Origin: Lineus longissimus
Taxonomy: Eukaryota; Nemertea; Pilidiophora; Heteronemertea; Lineidae
Reading direction: 5' to 3'
NCBI RefSeq assembly: GCF_910592395.1
Contig: NC_088310.1
Coordinates: forward strand, 10,361,501-10,425,500
Length of the DNA stretch: 64,000 nucleotides
The notes under the pieces were generated by a model. It saw only the letters and a program-made list of their open reading frames with translations. It ran no database searches and was not told where the DNA came from. The position numbers and the translations under genes were made by a program. Positions 23,002-31,594 of this stretch are shown in pieces. Within the stretch, counting starts at the first letter, position 1, and the number at the start of each line of letters is the position of its first letter.

Positions 23002-23934
23002 ATGAAAGAATATGACGTCAGTACCAACACTAATGCCCAATTCTGCCGTAATTGTAAAAGGTGGACCCTTTTTGAGTATCAAAAAAACTTGAATTCAGCA
23101 AGGTACGCAGCTAAAACTGTGAAGTATCAATTCTGCACCAATTGCAATTCGACTACTTACGATGATGATTTTAAAACTCTTGAGATCAATATTGACAACA
23201 AGACACGTTACTTTGACAGTATTCTAAGGAAACTTGGATGGAGGCGGCTGTCCGAATCGGCAGTTAAGTATTTAAAGGACTTTGTGAAAGGGTATTTACA
23301 GTGCTACTTTTCAAGTCACAGAAAATGTCTTAGTAAGCAGAGATATGAAAGTACTCTTCAGTCAGCCCTAAAAATGGGTATTAACACTCTCCCCTCTAAG
23401 TTATGTAACCAAGGGTTACATGGTGAAGCCATGCTTTTTAAATTTCACTGTGGGGAATATGATTGGTTTCTTGCCATTGAATTTATTAACAGGGCAATTG
23501 GTAAACCGCAATTAACCGATGAGAATATCACTGACCTTAGACTAGTGTACTATGCTTTCCTTAGATTTCTGCATTACTGTGGTGTCAAGGTCACCATTAA
23601 CTACAAGGTATTTTTACACCAAGCCTTTAAAACGCTGAAAATTGATTATGTAATATTTACACCTTTTTTAACCAACAAGGAGCGAGTTAATGATTTGGAG
23701 AGATTATGGTATGATTTCACTCAAAGTATTTTCTTCCAGAATTACAAGGTTGAGAAGGAATATGACCAGGATATTGACAAGCAGTTTGACGTTTTACTGA
23801 GTGCCAGTGCAGGTAGAGACAATAACTGCATCAGTAGTATTAAGTTTACACCAGCCGGACTTCGTCCTGAGAGCAGAGCTCGAGCCGGACTTCATCCTGA
23901 GAGCATAGCTCGAGCTAGTGTTAAGATGCAATAA
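23002..23934 (+). CDS. Polinton protein with N-terminal zinc ribbon, function unknown
   Basis: 310 residues. The N-terminus has FCRNC and FCTNC pairs (about residues 14-51), a likely zinc ribbon. The rest is helical with many aromatic and basic residues and no catalytic motif that I recognise. A zinc ribbon before helical repeats would suit a transcription-factor-like protein, but that is speculation. Two tandem double-hairpin units supply residues near the C-terminus (GLRPESRARAGLHPESIAR), so the natural end may have been earlier. It lies between the 547- and 273-residue genes in the same direction. Confidence 0.65.
   Translation: MKEYDVSTNTNAQFCRNCKRWTLFEYQKNLNSARYAAKTVKYQFCTNCNSTTYDDDFKTLEINIDNKTRYFDSILRKLGWRRLSESAVKYLKDFVKGYLQCYFSSHRKCLSKQRYESTLQSALKMGINTLPSKLCNQGLHGEAMLFKFHCGEYDWFLAIEFINRAIGKPQLTDENITDLRLVYYAFLRFLHYCGVKVTINYKVFLHQAFKTLKIDYVIFTPFLTNKERVNDLERLWYDFTQSIFFQNYKVEKEYDQDIDKQFDVLLSASAGRDNNCISSIKFTPAGLRPESRARAGLHPESIARASVKMQ
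23857..23913 (+). repeat. Two tandem double-hairpin units in the 310-residue gene
   Basis: GGAC-TTC-GTCC / GAGC-AGA-GCTC followed by GGAC-TTC-ATCC / GAGC-ATA-GCTC; translated as GLRPESRAR and GLHPESIAR. Confidence 0.9.
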
Positions 23935-23985
23935 AGTTGTGAAAACAGCATTTTGCACTTAACAGTCATTTTTCCATAATTTTAA

Positions 23986-24807
23986 ATGAATAATCAGCAA
24001 ATGAATAGTCAGACATCTGCAGTGATTGAACAACAGATGAAACAGATTGGTGTTATGAGTCCTGAGAGCTTAGCTCGAGTTGGGGCTTCTAACCAACAGA
24101 ACACTGGTAGTTACCAACAAAACAGAACTAACTTTCAACAGAACTGCTCTACAAATCAACAAGTTTCAAACAAGCAGTTGAATAGTTCAAATTTTGTTAC
24201 TCCTAGTCAGGGAATAGTTAATTCTAGTTGCCAACTAGGATTAACTAGCAATCAACAAGGTTCAAGTAGCAATCAACAAAATTTGAACTATTTGACTGAT
24301 AGTGGCCTTAAAGCCAAACAAGACTTAGAAATTTTAATTGCAACTGGTAAAAGCAAGGATTTCCTTAATAAACAAATAACTTTTAATGACTTAGATAATA
24401 TGACTGAAAAAGAAATCTTAAAACACCATAGAATGTATGAAACAAAGATGGCTGCCAGACTTAATGATTCTTTGGGTAAGACAGTACTTAAAGCTTACAC
24501 TAAATTATCAAGGTGGTTATTACCAATAGATGATGAAGATGATCTTTATCATGATCTTAGAAATGATTATTTGATAACTAACGAGTTGGATAAATGGCTT
24601 GGATGGTTGAGTTTGAGAATGGGTGCACTAACTGCACTTGCCTCAACAACACTTATTACTTTAGGTCATTGTCATGAGGAATCATCTATGAATACATCGA
24701 GTATGACTGCATCAAATATGAATACACCAAATATGACTGTCTCTGAATGTGACAAACCAATAGATGAAAGTCAAGATATCACAGGTGGTGATGATAAAGA
24801 AGACTAA
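23986..24807 (+). CDS. Polinton conserved protein with Gln/Asn-rich N-terminus and membrane segment
   Basis: 273 residues. The first ~105 residues are Gln/Asn-rich low complexity. A conserved-looking middle follows (DLEILIATGKSKDFLNKQIT, then WLLPIDDEDDLYHDLRNDYL), then a hydrophobic stretch (about 202-226, LSLRMGALTALASTTLITLG) and an acidic tail. The middle plus membrane segment resembles a protein found in other metazoan Polintons; no function is known to me. The start follows attttaaATG. Half a double-hairpin unit (24,058-24,080) gives SPESLAR near residue 25. Confidence 0.72.
   Translation: MNNQQMNSQTSAVIEQQMKQIGVMSPESLARVGASNQQNTGSYQQNRTNFQQNCSTNQQVSNKQLNSSNFVTPSQGIVNSSCQLGLTSNQQGSSSNQQNLNYLTDSGLKAKQDLEILIATGKSKDFLNKQITFNDLDNMTEKEILKHHRMYETKMAARLNDSLGKTVLKAYTKLSRWLLPIDDEDDLYHDLRNDYLITNELDKWLGWLSLRMGALTALASTTLITLGHCHEESSMNTSSMTASNMNTPNMTVSECDKPIDESQDITGGDDKED
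24058..24080 (+). repeat. Partial double-hairpin unit
   Basis: Only the second hairpin, GAGC-TTA-GCTC, with flanking AGTCCTGA; in frame in the 273-residue gene. Confidence 0.8.
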
Positions 24808-24855
24808 ATTAACCTGGTTATGAGAACATAGTTCCAATTAATTTGAGCAAGATAA

Positions 24856-25392
24856 ATGGAACTTGAAACTGTAACTGATACTACTCGAGCTATGCTCTCA
24901 GGACAAAGTCCGACTAAAGTTTCAGTGTCTAAGAAACCTCGATCAGAGAAACAATTAGCATGGTCTAGAGAACTGGGTAGAAGATCTAAGGAATTTAAGA
25001 GGATAAAAAAGGATAAGACGACATTTAAAGTACAGGACTCTGTCCCAAAAAACAGAGTTATGGAAAAGGAGGAAGAAGAAGTAGAGGAAGAAGAACCACA
25101 ATCTCAAAATACTGATGTATCACTGCGTGAATCTAGTAGTAATACCTATGTCTATGTACTAGGTTTAGGTGCCGTTATTTTAGCAGCATTCATTATGTTT
25201 AAGAAACTTCCTAAAAAAGTAAGTAAAGAGCAGCGATCAGGCTTGAATCGAACTTTGTTCTCTGGACGTAGTCCTAATCGAGCTATGCTCTCAGGACAAA
25301 GTCCGAATGAAGCAGTCATGAAGGGATCAATTAACCCTCTTGTTAAACCTGTAGTTAAAGAGAAGAAATGTACTATTCCTTTAATGGAATGA
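24856..25392 (+). CDS. Polinton small basic protein with one membrane segment
   Basis: 178 residues. A basic region (KKPRSEKQLAWSRELGRR, about 25-45), an acidic stretch (KEEEEVEEEEP), then one transmembrane segment (YVYVLGLGAVILAAFIMF, about 97-114) and a Lys-rich tail. Basic domain plus single membrane helix is a layout seen in Polinton small proteins; it might bind DNA or anchor in a virion membrane, which is inference. Three double-hairpin units are read in frame (RAMLSGQSPT, RTLFSGRSPN, RAMLSGQSPN), over 15% of the protein. Confidence 0.72.
   Translation: MELETVTDTTRAMLSGQSPTKVSVSKKPRSEKQLAWSRELGRRSKEFKRIKKDKTTFKVQDSVPKNRVMEKEEEEVEEEEPQSQNTDVSLRESSSNTYVYVLGLGAVILAAFIMFKKLPKKVSKEQRSGLNRTLFSGRSPNRAMLSGQSPNEAVMKGSINPLVKPVVKEKKCTIPLME
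24885..24913 (-). repeat. Double-hairpin unit in the 178-residue gene
   Basis: GAGC-TAT-GCTC then GGAC-AAA-GTCC; encodes RAMLSGQSP. Confidence 0.9.
25248..25306 (-). repeat. Two double-hairpin units in the 178-residue gene
   Basis: First unit GAAC-TTT-GTTC / GGAC-GTA-GTCC, second GAGC-TAT-GCTC / GGAC-AAA-GTCC. The first shows the paired change GAGC/GCTC to GAAC/GTTC. Confidence 0.9.
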
Positions 25393-25402
25393 TCTCATCA
25401 GG

Positions 25403-25565
25403 TGGTCGAACCTTGTTCTCGGGACTTTGTCCTAGTCAGACTTCGTCCTGAGAGCAGAGCTCGAGTCCGAGGTGCTTGTCTTCACCACAAGAGTTTAACT
25501 CTATTCGGACTTTGTCCTGAGAGTTTAACTCTATTCGGACTTCGTCCTGAGAGCATAGCTCGATT
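25403..25565. repeat. Cluster of at least four double-hairpin units
   Basis: Includes GAAC-CTT-GTTC / GGGAC-TTT-GTCC, GAC-TTC-GTCC / GAGC-AGA-GCTC, GGAC-TTT-GTCC / GAGT-TTA-ACTC and GGAC-TTC-GTCC / GAGC-ATA-GCTC. It lies between the 178-residue gene and the body of the 353-residue gene and forms the C-terminus of the latter. Confidence 0.9.
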
Positions 25566-26497
25566 CTTAACTCTAAAGAAACCTCTGTTCCTCTGAAATT
25601 AACTAGCTTACCATTCTCATCAGTGATTTCGAATTTTATGTGATTAGTACACTTATTTATCGTTTTCTTACAATTCGGTTCGTATCGCTGCATTTTTATT
25701 TGGTCACCATCTTCTACAGGTATGATGCAGAAAATGTTAGATGGTTTATTGTTGTAGAGGGTCTTAGCTTTGTCAACCAAATTAGCTTGCAGGAATAGAT
25801 ATTTCCTGTAAAAGTTGAGTGGTCTTGTGGAGTAGTATTTTCCATTCTTTGTGAATTTAGTTTGCTTAAAGCCAAACCACTCATTCACCACTGTGAGCTG
25901 TTTTTCTATCACCTCTCTTATGGTTTTTCTTATTTGAAAACCTTCTGTGTTTCTCTCAATCTTGATTTTTTCATATTTATCTAACTTGTATACTTTCAGA
26001 GGGTACTCTTTATCCTCTGTAAGTTCAAGGGTTATGTAATTATTGTTATCACAGTTGATCTTAATGTGGCTAATTCCAATTTCTTTTATGTATTTTTGCC
26101 ATACCTCACAAAACTCACTTAAACTAAAATGTCGAGAGTATGGAAATGTGTATTGAGTAATGGTGTCTTTAGTTGTGGTAGATTCATTTTCCAAATACCG
26201 TTCGCAAACTTTCATGACTTCCTTTTCAAGTGTATCTGTTTCAAGTCCAGGAGCAAATAATGTCCTAAATACATCCATACACCATAATTGTTTATCTAAG
26301 GGCTCATTTGTTGTAATTCTGGTTATTTCGACTAGAAATGAGAAAATCCTGACTCCCTCTGGTAGAAAATCACCTGTCCACCATGAATTGTAAAAGGTTA
26401 TCGATTTCAAAGTAATGGATTTTATGTCTAATTGGTATGTTAAGTAGTAATCAAATTTGGCTTCATTACATTCTTGTTCATTGATTATGAAGTCCAT
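25436..26497 (-). CDS. Polinton protein, possible capsid-related, C-terminus made of repeats
   Basis: 353 residues, minus strand between the 178-residue gene and PolB. Predicted beta-rich, with many aromatic residues. Near residue 300 it has IKFEITDENGKLVNFRG, close in form and position to the end of the minor capsid protein (LNIRLTDEKGDIIDLNG). I infer a jelly-roll or fibre/penton-related protein, at moderate-to-low confidence. The last ~45 residues (ELCSQDEVRIELNSQDKV and similar) are translated double-hairpin units, so the original stop was probably lost or displaced by repeat insertion. The start region is divergent from PolB, with related leader motifs (ttaaatagaaATG, aataaatagaATG). Confidence 0.65.
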   Translation of the reverse strand: MDFIINEQECNEAKFDYYLTYQLDIKSITLKSITFYNSWWTGDFLPEGVRIFSFLVEITRITTNEPLDKQLWCMDVFRTLFAPGLETDTLEKEVMKVCERYLENESTTTKDTITQYTFPYSRHFSLSEFCEVWQKYIKEIGISHIKINCDNNNYITLELTEDKEYPLKVYKLDKYEKIKIERNTEGFQIRKTIREVIEKQLTVVNEWFGFKQTKFTKNGKYYSTRPLNFYRKYLFLQANLVDKAKTLYNNKPSNIFCIIPVEDGDQIKMQRYEPNCKKTINKCTNHIKFEITDENGKLVNFRGTEVSLELRIELCSQDEVRIELNSQDKVRIELNSCGEDKHLGLELCSQDEV

Positions 26498-26553
26498 TTC
26501 TATTTAATTCAAGAGATTAATTGAATTTAATAAATTTTAATCTAATAAATAGA
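26498..26553. promoter_or_regulatory. Divergent leader between the 353-residue gene and PolB
   Basis: Only 56 bp separate the two start codons. Each start is preceded by an A/T motif, AATAAATAGA on the plus side and TTAAATAGAA on the minus side. This likely serves as a two-way promoter. Confidence 0.5.
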
Positions 26554-29500
26554 ATGACTGATAAGAATCAGAAAATACTTTGCACTACATGTGACAAGTA
26601 CATATCCTACAATAATATAGCTATTCACAGGAGAACCAAAGGTCACTTAAGTAAATTAAATCCGGATTATGTGCCTCTTGCTCAACCCCGAGCCCCATCA
26701 CTGATCCCTAAAACTATGGATAAGAAACTTGCATTTGAGGAAAATGAGCTAGATGGCATAAAGAAAGTGAGTGGAATAGAAATAGTAAAACAATTTGGAA
26801 AGCCTGTAGTCACCATTAGTTTGAAGATTGACAGAGAAGCTAAACAAGTGTATGAATACAGAGATAAATTAGAGGAGGTATTATTTCAACTCAATGATTA
26901 CCATCACAAAATTAGCATACCAGTATTTGCTCAGTTTGATCGACCTTTGGTCGAAGAGCAGAGCATTGATCGTCAGGGTGAAAGTGTAACCCGGACAAAG
27001 TCCCGAGAACAAAGTTCGACACACCCCATACAGTCTCCAATGGAAAGCATAATTTCAAGGAACCAGGCAATTTATGCCATAACCAACCAGTTAAACTACA
27101 TTAAGACACAGATTGAGGAAAGGTACTTTCAAGGTTCTGGACTTACTTTAAATAAAATAGAGTCTTGTAACATGACCATCTGTTCTTACAAGAGGTGTAA
27201 AGGTGGTCATTACACTAAATTACCATTTAAAACAAAAGCAGTAATAAATGTGGAATCAAATGACAATAAATGTTTTCTCTGGTCTTTATTGGCCGCTAAA
27301 TATCTGAAAGAAAATCCAGAGACGGACTTTGTCCTGAGAGCAGAGCTCGAGAGTACATTAAATATTACTACCGATATGCTAGAAATGACTTCGTCACGAG
27401 AACAGAGTTCGAAAACTACTGATATCAAAATCAAATCATTTCCTGTATGTATTCAAAAGGATATCCCTAAGATAGAGAGTGATAATAATCTCAAAATTAA
27501 TGTGTTCAAGTTAGAGAACGAATGGGCTAAAAGCACCTGTGAGGCAAAACTAGAACCTCTCTACCTGTCCAAGAATCATGATGATGATGATGTCATCGAT
27601 CTGCTGTATTTCAAGGACCATTTCATGTACATAAGAGACATCAATCTTTTCTTCAGGACACTAGCTCATAGAGTGTATCTTTGCAGGAGATGCATGAATT
27701 ACTTTTACAGGAAGTCAACACTAGATAAGCATAAAAAGAAATGTGGAGAACACGATTACTGTAAGATTACTTTGCCTCCACCTAACAGTAAATGGTCACA
27801 AATTAAATTTGAAAAACACTCATTCAAAAATAGAGTTCCGTTTGTGATCTATGCTGATTTCGAAGCGATAAGCACAACAGTCAATGATAACTCGAGCTCT
27901 GCTCTCAGGACGAAGTCCGACACAACTCAGAGCAGAGCTCGAGTCGGACTTCGTCCTCAGACAGATACCACTGTTACCACTAAAAAACTTTTTAAACAAA
28001 ATGCATCAGCTGTTGGTGTTTATGTTCACTCAGACTACGAACACCTTTACAGTAGCCAGTATGTGTCTCACAGGGGTGCTGATGTTGTAGATGTGTTCTG
28101 TAATTGGTTAATCAGGATGGAAGAACAATTCTCTAATTTATTGAACTGTAACTTTCCTCTAACAATGACAGATGAAGACTGGCATAAATATCAATTAGAA
28201 ACACATTGTTACTATTGTAATCAACCTTTGGGATATGACAAGGTCAAGGATCATGATCACTACTGTGGTAGATATCGAGGTGCTGCTCACAACTCGTGTA
28301 ATTTGAATGAAAAGAAAGCTATGTTTGTTCCAGTGTTTTTTCACAATCTCAGTAATTACGATTCTCACTTATTTATTAAAGAATTAATGACTAAGCTACC
28401 GAAGTACAAGAAACTGAAAATACTTGCCAAAACATCAGAGGAATACATTTCATTTCAGTTCGGTTGTTTCAGGTTTTTGGACTCGTACAGATTCCTGCAG
28501 TCCAGTTTAGACAACATAACCAAATCAATGTTGGATGATGATTTTAAAATTACCAGACAGCTGTTCCCAAATACCACTGACTTTAAGCTATTGAGGAAGA
28601 AGGGTTCAGTACCTTACTCTTTTTACACATCACATGAAAGCTACAATGTTACTTACCTAGAAAAGTCTATGTTTTTTGACGAATTGAAAAATGAAATGGC
28701 ACCTGATTCTGCCTATGATGAGGCTAAGGTAATATGGGATCATTTCAAGATCAGGAATCACGGTGAGTTCATTGACCTCTACCTCAAAACTGATGTGATC
28801 CTTTTAGCTGATTTATTTGAGAAATTCAGGGATGTCAATTTGAACTACTTTCAGATAGATCCATGTCACTGTTACTCGGCACCAGGCCTAACCTGGCAAG
28901 CTGGTTTGAAGTACACAGGAATAAACCTAGAACTACTGACTGATACCAACATCTTACTTACTTTTGAAAAAGCAATACGAGGTGGAATTTCGGGTGTTAT
29001 GGGAACAAGACATGTCAAGGCAGATGAACACCACAAACTACTCTACGTAGACGCAAATAATCTCTACGGCTGGTCCATGATGGAACCTCAACCTTATGGT
29101 AGTTTTGAAATGATAGATATTGATCCACTCGAGCTATGCTCTCAGGACAAAGTCCGACTTAACATGAATGTTATCAGTAAAGAGCAGATTATGGCAATTC
29201 CAAGTGATAGTGAAGTAGGCTACTTCTTAGAGGTGGATTTGGAGTATCCAGGAAATATTAAATTTAAGTCAAGGAACTTTCCATTCTGTCCCGAATCTCT
29301 CTTTATTGAAGATGATGAATTAAGTCCTTACCAGAGAGAGTTACTGGGCGATGATAAAAGATCAAATGTAGAGAAACTAATACTAACACAAAAGGATAAA
29401 ACTAATTACATAGTGCATTACAGAATGCTACAATTTTACCTCAAGCACGAAATGGTACTTAAGAGGGTTCATTCAGTGATAAGCTTTAAACAATCAAAGT

Positions 29501-30378
29501 GGTTAGCACCATACATTGATTTTAACACTAAAAGACGTATGGATTCTAAGACTGATTTTGAGAAAGACTATTTTAAGCTCATGAATAATGCGTTCTACGG
29601 AAAGACTTGTGAGAATGTAAGGAACAGGGTTGAAATTGAATTTGTATTGGACGGGGAGAGAGCCAGGAATGTAATGGCCAATCCCAGGTTTTCATCGATA
29701 TGCGTATTTGACGAACATAATGCTGCTATTAGCATGAGGAAAACATCAATGAAATTCAACAAACCAATCTACATAGGAGCTTCAGTACTTGAATTGTCTA
29801 AATTATTAATGTATGAATTCTATTATGAAGTTCTTCAACCGTACTTTGGTGAGAAAAATATTGAACTACTGTATCTAGATACAGATTCCTTTGTACTTAA
29901 CATTAATACTGATGACTTAACTAAAGACTTAAAGGAGTTGAAACACTATTTTGACTTCAGTAATTATCCAAAAGATCATACACTCTATGACACCAGTAAG
30001 AAGAAGGTACCAGGCTACTTTAAGGATGAGCTAGGAGGAGTAGAGATGACTGAATTCATTGCCCTGAGAAGTAAGATGTACGCTTACAGGACAAAAAATT
30101 ACGATTCTAAGAAATTAAAGGGTATTGCCAAGAATGTAGTAAAGAGAAATATTTCATTTGATGACTATGTTGATTGTCTTGAAAAGAGTAGGTCATTTTA
30201 CCACAAGATGAGACACTTAAGATCAGATAAACACCAAATCTATTTGGAAGAAGTTGACAAAAAAAGCCTCAGTCCTTTTGATGACAAGAGGTTCATACTT
30301 GAAGATGGAATAAGCACCTTACCATTTGGAATGTATTATGAAGGCTACATAGATTACAGCGATTCAAACTTCGCTTGA
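26554..30378 (+). CDS. polB: Protein-primed family B DNA polymerase (Polinton PolB)
   Basis: 1274 residues from the ATG at 26554 (the frame opens upstream at a TTG that I do not use). N-terminal C2H2-type finger (CTTCDKYISYNNIAIHRR) and a second near residue 390 (CRRCMNYFYRKSTLDKHKKK). Exonuclease motifs: Exo I YADFEA (D435, E437), Exo II NLSNYDSH (N598, D603), Exo III YLKTDV (D747). A Cys/His cluster (C552, CNQPLG, DHDHYCGRYRG) lies between Exo I and II, as in Polinton enzymes. Polymerase motif A YVDANNLYG (D833), motif B KLMNNAFYGK (K1008-Y1015), motif C YLDTDS (D1109, D1111), then LRSKMYAY. All catalytic residues are present. At least six double-hairpin units lie in frame, outside these motifs. 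It replicates the element. Confidence 0.97.
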   Translation: MTDKNQKILCTTCDKYISYNNIAIHRRTKGHLSKLNPDYVPLAQPRAPSLIPKTMDKKLAFEENELDGIKKVSGIEIVKQFGKPVVTISLKIDREAKQVYEYRDKLEEVLFQLNDYHHKISIPVFAQFDRPLVEEQSIDRQGESVTRTKSREQSSTHPIQSPMESIISRNQAIYAITNQLNYIKTQIEERYFQGSGLTLNKIESCNMTICSYKRCKGGHYTKLPFKTKAVINVESNDNKCFLWSLLAAKYLKENPETDFVLRAELESTLNITTDMLEMTSSREQSSKTTDIKIKSFPVCIQKDIPKIESDNNLKINVFKLENEWAKSTCEAKLEPLYLSKNHDDDDVIDLLYFKDHFMYIRDINLFFRTLAHRVYLCRRCMNYFYRKSTLDKHKKKCGEHDYCKITLPPPNSKWSQIKFEKHSFKNRVPFVIYADFEAISTTVNDNSSSALRTKSDTTQSRARVGLRPQTDTTVTTKKLFKQNASAVGVYVHSDYEHLYSSQYVSHRGADVVDVFCNWLIRMEEQFSNLLNCNFPLTMTDEDWHKYQLETHCYYCNQPLGYDKVKDHDHYCGRYRGAAHNSCNLNEKKAMFVPVFFHNLSNYDSHLFIKELMTKLPKYKKLKILAKTSEEYISFQFGCFRFLDSYRFLQSSLDNITKSMLDDDFKITRQLFPNTTDFKLLRKKGSVPYSFYTSHESYNVTYLEKSMFFDELKNEMAPDSAYDEAKVIWDHFKIRNHGEFIDLYLKTDVILLADLFEKFRDVNLNYFQIDPCHCYSAPGLTWQAGLKYTGINLELLTDTNILLTFEKAIRGGISGVMGTRHVKADEHHKLLYVDANNLYGWSMMEPQPYGSFEMIDIDPLELCSQDKVRLNMNVISKEQIMAIPSDSEVGYFLEVDLEYPGNIKFKSRNFPFCPESLFIEDDELSPYQRELLGDDKRSNVEKLILTQKDKTNYIVHYRMLQFYLKHEMVLKRVHSVISFKQSKWLAPYIDFNTKRRMDSKTDFEKDYFKLMNNAFYGKTCENVRNRVEIEFVLDGERARNVMANPRFSSICVFDEHNAAISMRKTSMKFNKPIYIGASVLELSKLLMYEFYYEVLQPYFGEKNIELLYLDTDSFVLNINTDDLTKDLKELKHYFDFSNYPKDHTLYDTSKKKVPGYFKDELGGVEMTEFIALRSKMYAYRTKNYDSKKLKGIAKNVVKRNISFDDYVDCLEKSRSFYHKMRHLRSDKHQIYLEEVDKKSLSPFDDKRFILEDGISTLPFGMYYEGYIDYSDSNFA
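26992..27020 (+). repeat. Double-hairpin unit in polB, first
   Basis: GGAC-AAA-GTCC, CGA, GAAC-AAA-GTTC; encodes TKSREQSS near residue 150. Confidence 0.9.
27322..27412 (+). repeat. Two double-hairpin units in polB
   Basis: 27,322-27,350: GGAC-TTT-GTCC / GAGC-AGA-GCTC, read as DFVLRAELE. 27,386-27,412: TGAC-TTC-GTCA / GAAC-AGA-GTTC, read as TSSREQSS; both stems carry paired changes. Confidence 0.9.
27890..27960. repeat. Two double-hairpin units in polB, opposite orientation
   Basis: GAGC-TCT-GCTC / GGAC-GAA-GTCC followed by GAGC-AGA-GCTC / GGAC-TTC-GTCC; read as SSSALRTKSD and SRARVGLRPQ, just after the Exo I motif. Confidence 0.9.
29128..29157 (-). repeat. Double-hairpin unit in polB after motif A
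   Basis: GAGC-TAT-GCTC / GGAC-AAA-GTCC, read as LELCSQDKVR about 30 residues after motif A. Confidence 0.9.
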
Positions 30379-30395
30379 GTTGCAAAAATCATTAT

Positions 30396-30440
30396 TCGGA
30401 CTTTGTCCTAGTCGAGCTTTGTCCTGAGAGCATAGCTCGA
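30396..30440. repeat. Double-hairpin units between converging genes
   Basis: GGAC-TTT-GTCC, then a unit with GAGC-TTT-GTCC degenerate and GAGC-ATA-GCTC. They fill the gap between the PolB stop and the stop of the 292-residue gene and could act as a two-way terminator. Confidence 0.8.
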
Positions 30441-31319
30441 TTAAATTAATGAATAGGGTGGTGCTGATGGTAGTGTTACTTGGTGAAATTCATCCCTAAC
30501 ACCAAAGTAATGATAATAGTGATAGTGATACACCACATTAGGATTAGGACTATTTAGTCGGACTTCGTCCTCGGGACCTTGTCCTAGTCCGACTTCGTCT
30601 TGAGAGCATAGCTCGAGTCGAACTTTGTTCTCTGGACGTAGTCCGGGTCCTGTTTGATTTACTGAACTTTTAGTTTTTCTAGCATCTCTGTCTGTGCTAG
30701 TTTTTTTCCTTCTTCTAAAAAAGTCTTCTTTTAAGGACTCTACATCAACAGCTGAACTTGCCTCCCTTTGTTTTTTCCTAATGGCATTTTTCATCGAAAT
30801 GTATTTCTCCTTCTCCTTGAGAATCAAAGTAAACTCATCTGTAGATATGTGAGAATCGGTTAAGGCTTTACTAACCAAATCATTGATTGTGTTCAGTTTT
30901 GAAATTGCCAACATTCTGATATTCTCATGCTTTTCAATTTTCCTTAGAATATTCTTTTTCTCCCAGCCTAAGGCTGATGAAATAATGGCACTACCTATTG
31001 TTACGCCACCCAAAGCTAAGCCTATCGGTGCCGTGATGACACCAGCTAGAGCGGAAACACCAACAGATCCGGCTGCTACGCTAGTTAAGTTAAGGAAATG
31101 GCTAATGCCAGTAATTACGCTAAATGCTTTTTTGTACTTTGAAAATATCTTTCTTCTAAATTCAATCTCGCTTTCTAAGAAACTCTTAACCTCACATATT
31201 TGTTGTAGTCTGAAAGCCTGAGGGTTACTTTCTGTATGCTTTTCAGACCTTTCATAGTTCAATTGACTTTCAGAGTTTAAATTACTTAAATCTGGATAAA
31301 CCTTATTGTCTCCATCCAT
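30441..31319 (-). CDS. Polinton conserved membrane-active protein
   Basis: 292 residues. N-terminal amphipathic region, then KKAFSVITGISHFLNLTSVAAG and a Gly/Ala-rich hydrophobic hairpin (about 80-115, with GVITAPIGLALGGVTIGSAI), then helices (KHENIRMLAISKLNTINDLV; STDEFTLILKEKEKY) and a basic stretch (RRRKKTSTDRDARKTK). The family is common in Polinton-bearing animal genomes; function unknown, perhaps membrane insertion like an entry or core protein (inference). Three double-hairpin units follow at about residues 225-255 (GLRPENKVR, LELCSQDEV). The tail is His/Tyr-rich and ends PSAPPYSLI, containing a PSAP tetrapeptide. The start follows taattaaATG. Confidence 0.75.
   Translation of the reverse strand: MDGDNKVYPDLSNLNSESQLNYERSEKHTESNPQAFRLQQICEVKSFLESEIEFRRKIFSKYKKAFSVITGISHFLNLTSVAAGSVGVSALAGVITAPIGLALGGVTIGSAIISSALGWEKKNILRKIEKHENIRMLAISKLNTINDLVSKALTDSHISTDEFTLILKEKEKYISMKNAIRKKQREASSAVDVESLKEDFFRRRKKTSTDRDARKTKSSVNQTGPGLRPENKVRLELCSQDEVGLGQGPEDEVRLNSPNPNVVYHYHYYHYFGVRDEFHQVTLPSAPPYSLI
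30556..30648. repeat. Three double-hairpin units in the 292-residue gene
   Basis: GGAC-TTC-GTCC / GGAC-CTT-GTCC, CGAC-TTC-GTCT / GAGC-ATA-GCTC and GAAC-TTT-GTTC / GGAC-GTA-GTCC lie head to tail. Confidence 0.88.
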
Positions 31320-31323
31320 TTAA

Positions 31324-31575
31324 TTAGTGGGAATAACTAGAATCAGTTGTTCTGTCATTTCTAGTGTTTAGTGTTGATCCTACAGACACTACAGGTTTTT
31401 GAAGTACATTAAATTTTAAAGGTTTTTCTGTCCCAGCAGGCCCAGCAGGTTTTAAAGGTTTTTCGGGACCAGGCTCCAACTTTGACTCTACTTCTGCCTC
31501 TAATTCTCTATGAAATCGTTCTAATCTTTCTTTCCAATTACGTGGTCATTTTGTGTAACCCCAAGTTCTATTCAT
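31324..31575 (-). pseudogene. Small Polinton ORF broken by an in-frame TGA
   Basis: Starting at ATG 31575 after attaaATG, the frame reads MNRTWGYTK, meets TGA at 31546-31548, then stays open for 73 more codons (PRNWKERLERFHRELEAEVE, a Pro/Lys-rich middle with KPLKPAGPAG) to a stop at 31324. The start context matches the neighbouring genes, so I take it as a real small gene with a recent nonsense change, a recoded stop, or a sequence error. Function unknown. Confidence 0.55.
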
Positions 31576-31594
31576 TTAATTAAGTAAAATAAAA

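Noticed and set aside
25402-25596. 64-codon plus frame over the hairpin cluster
   Set aside because: Made almost entirely of hairpin units, which are open in every frame.
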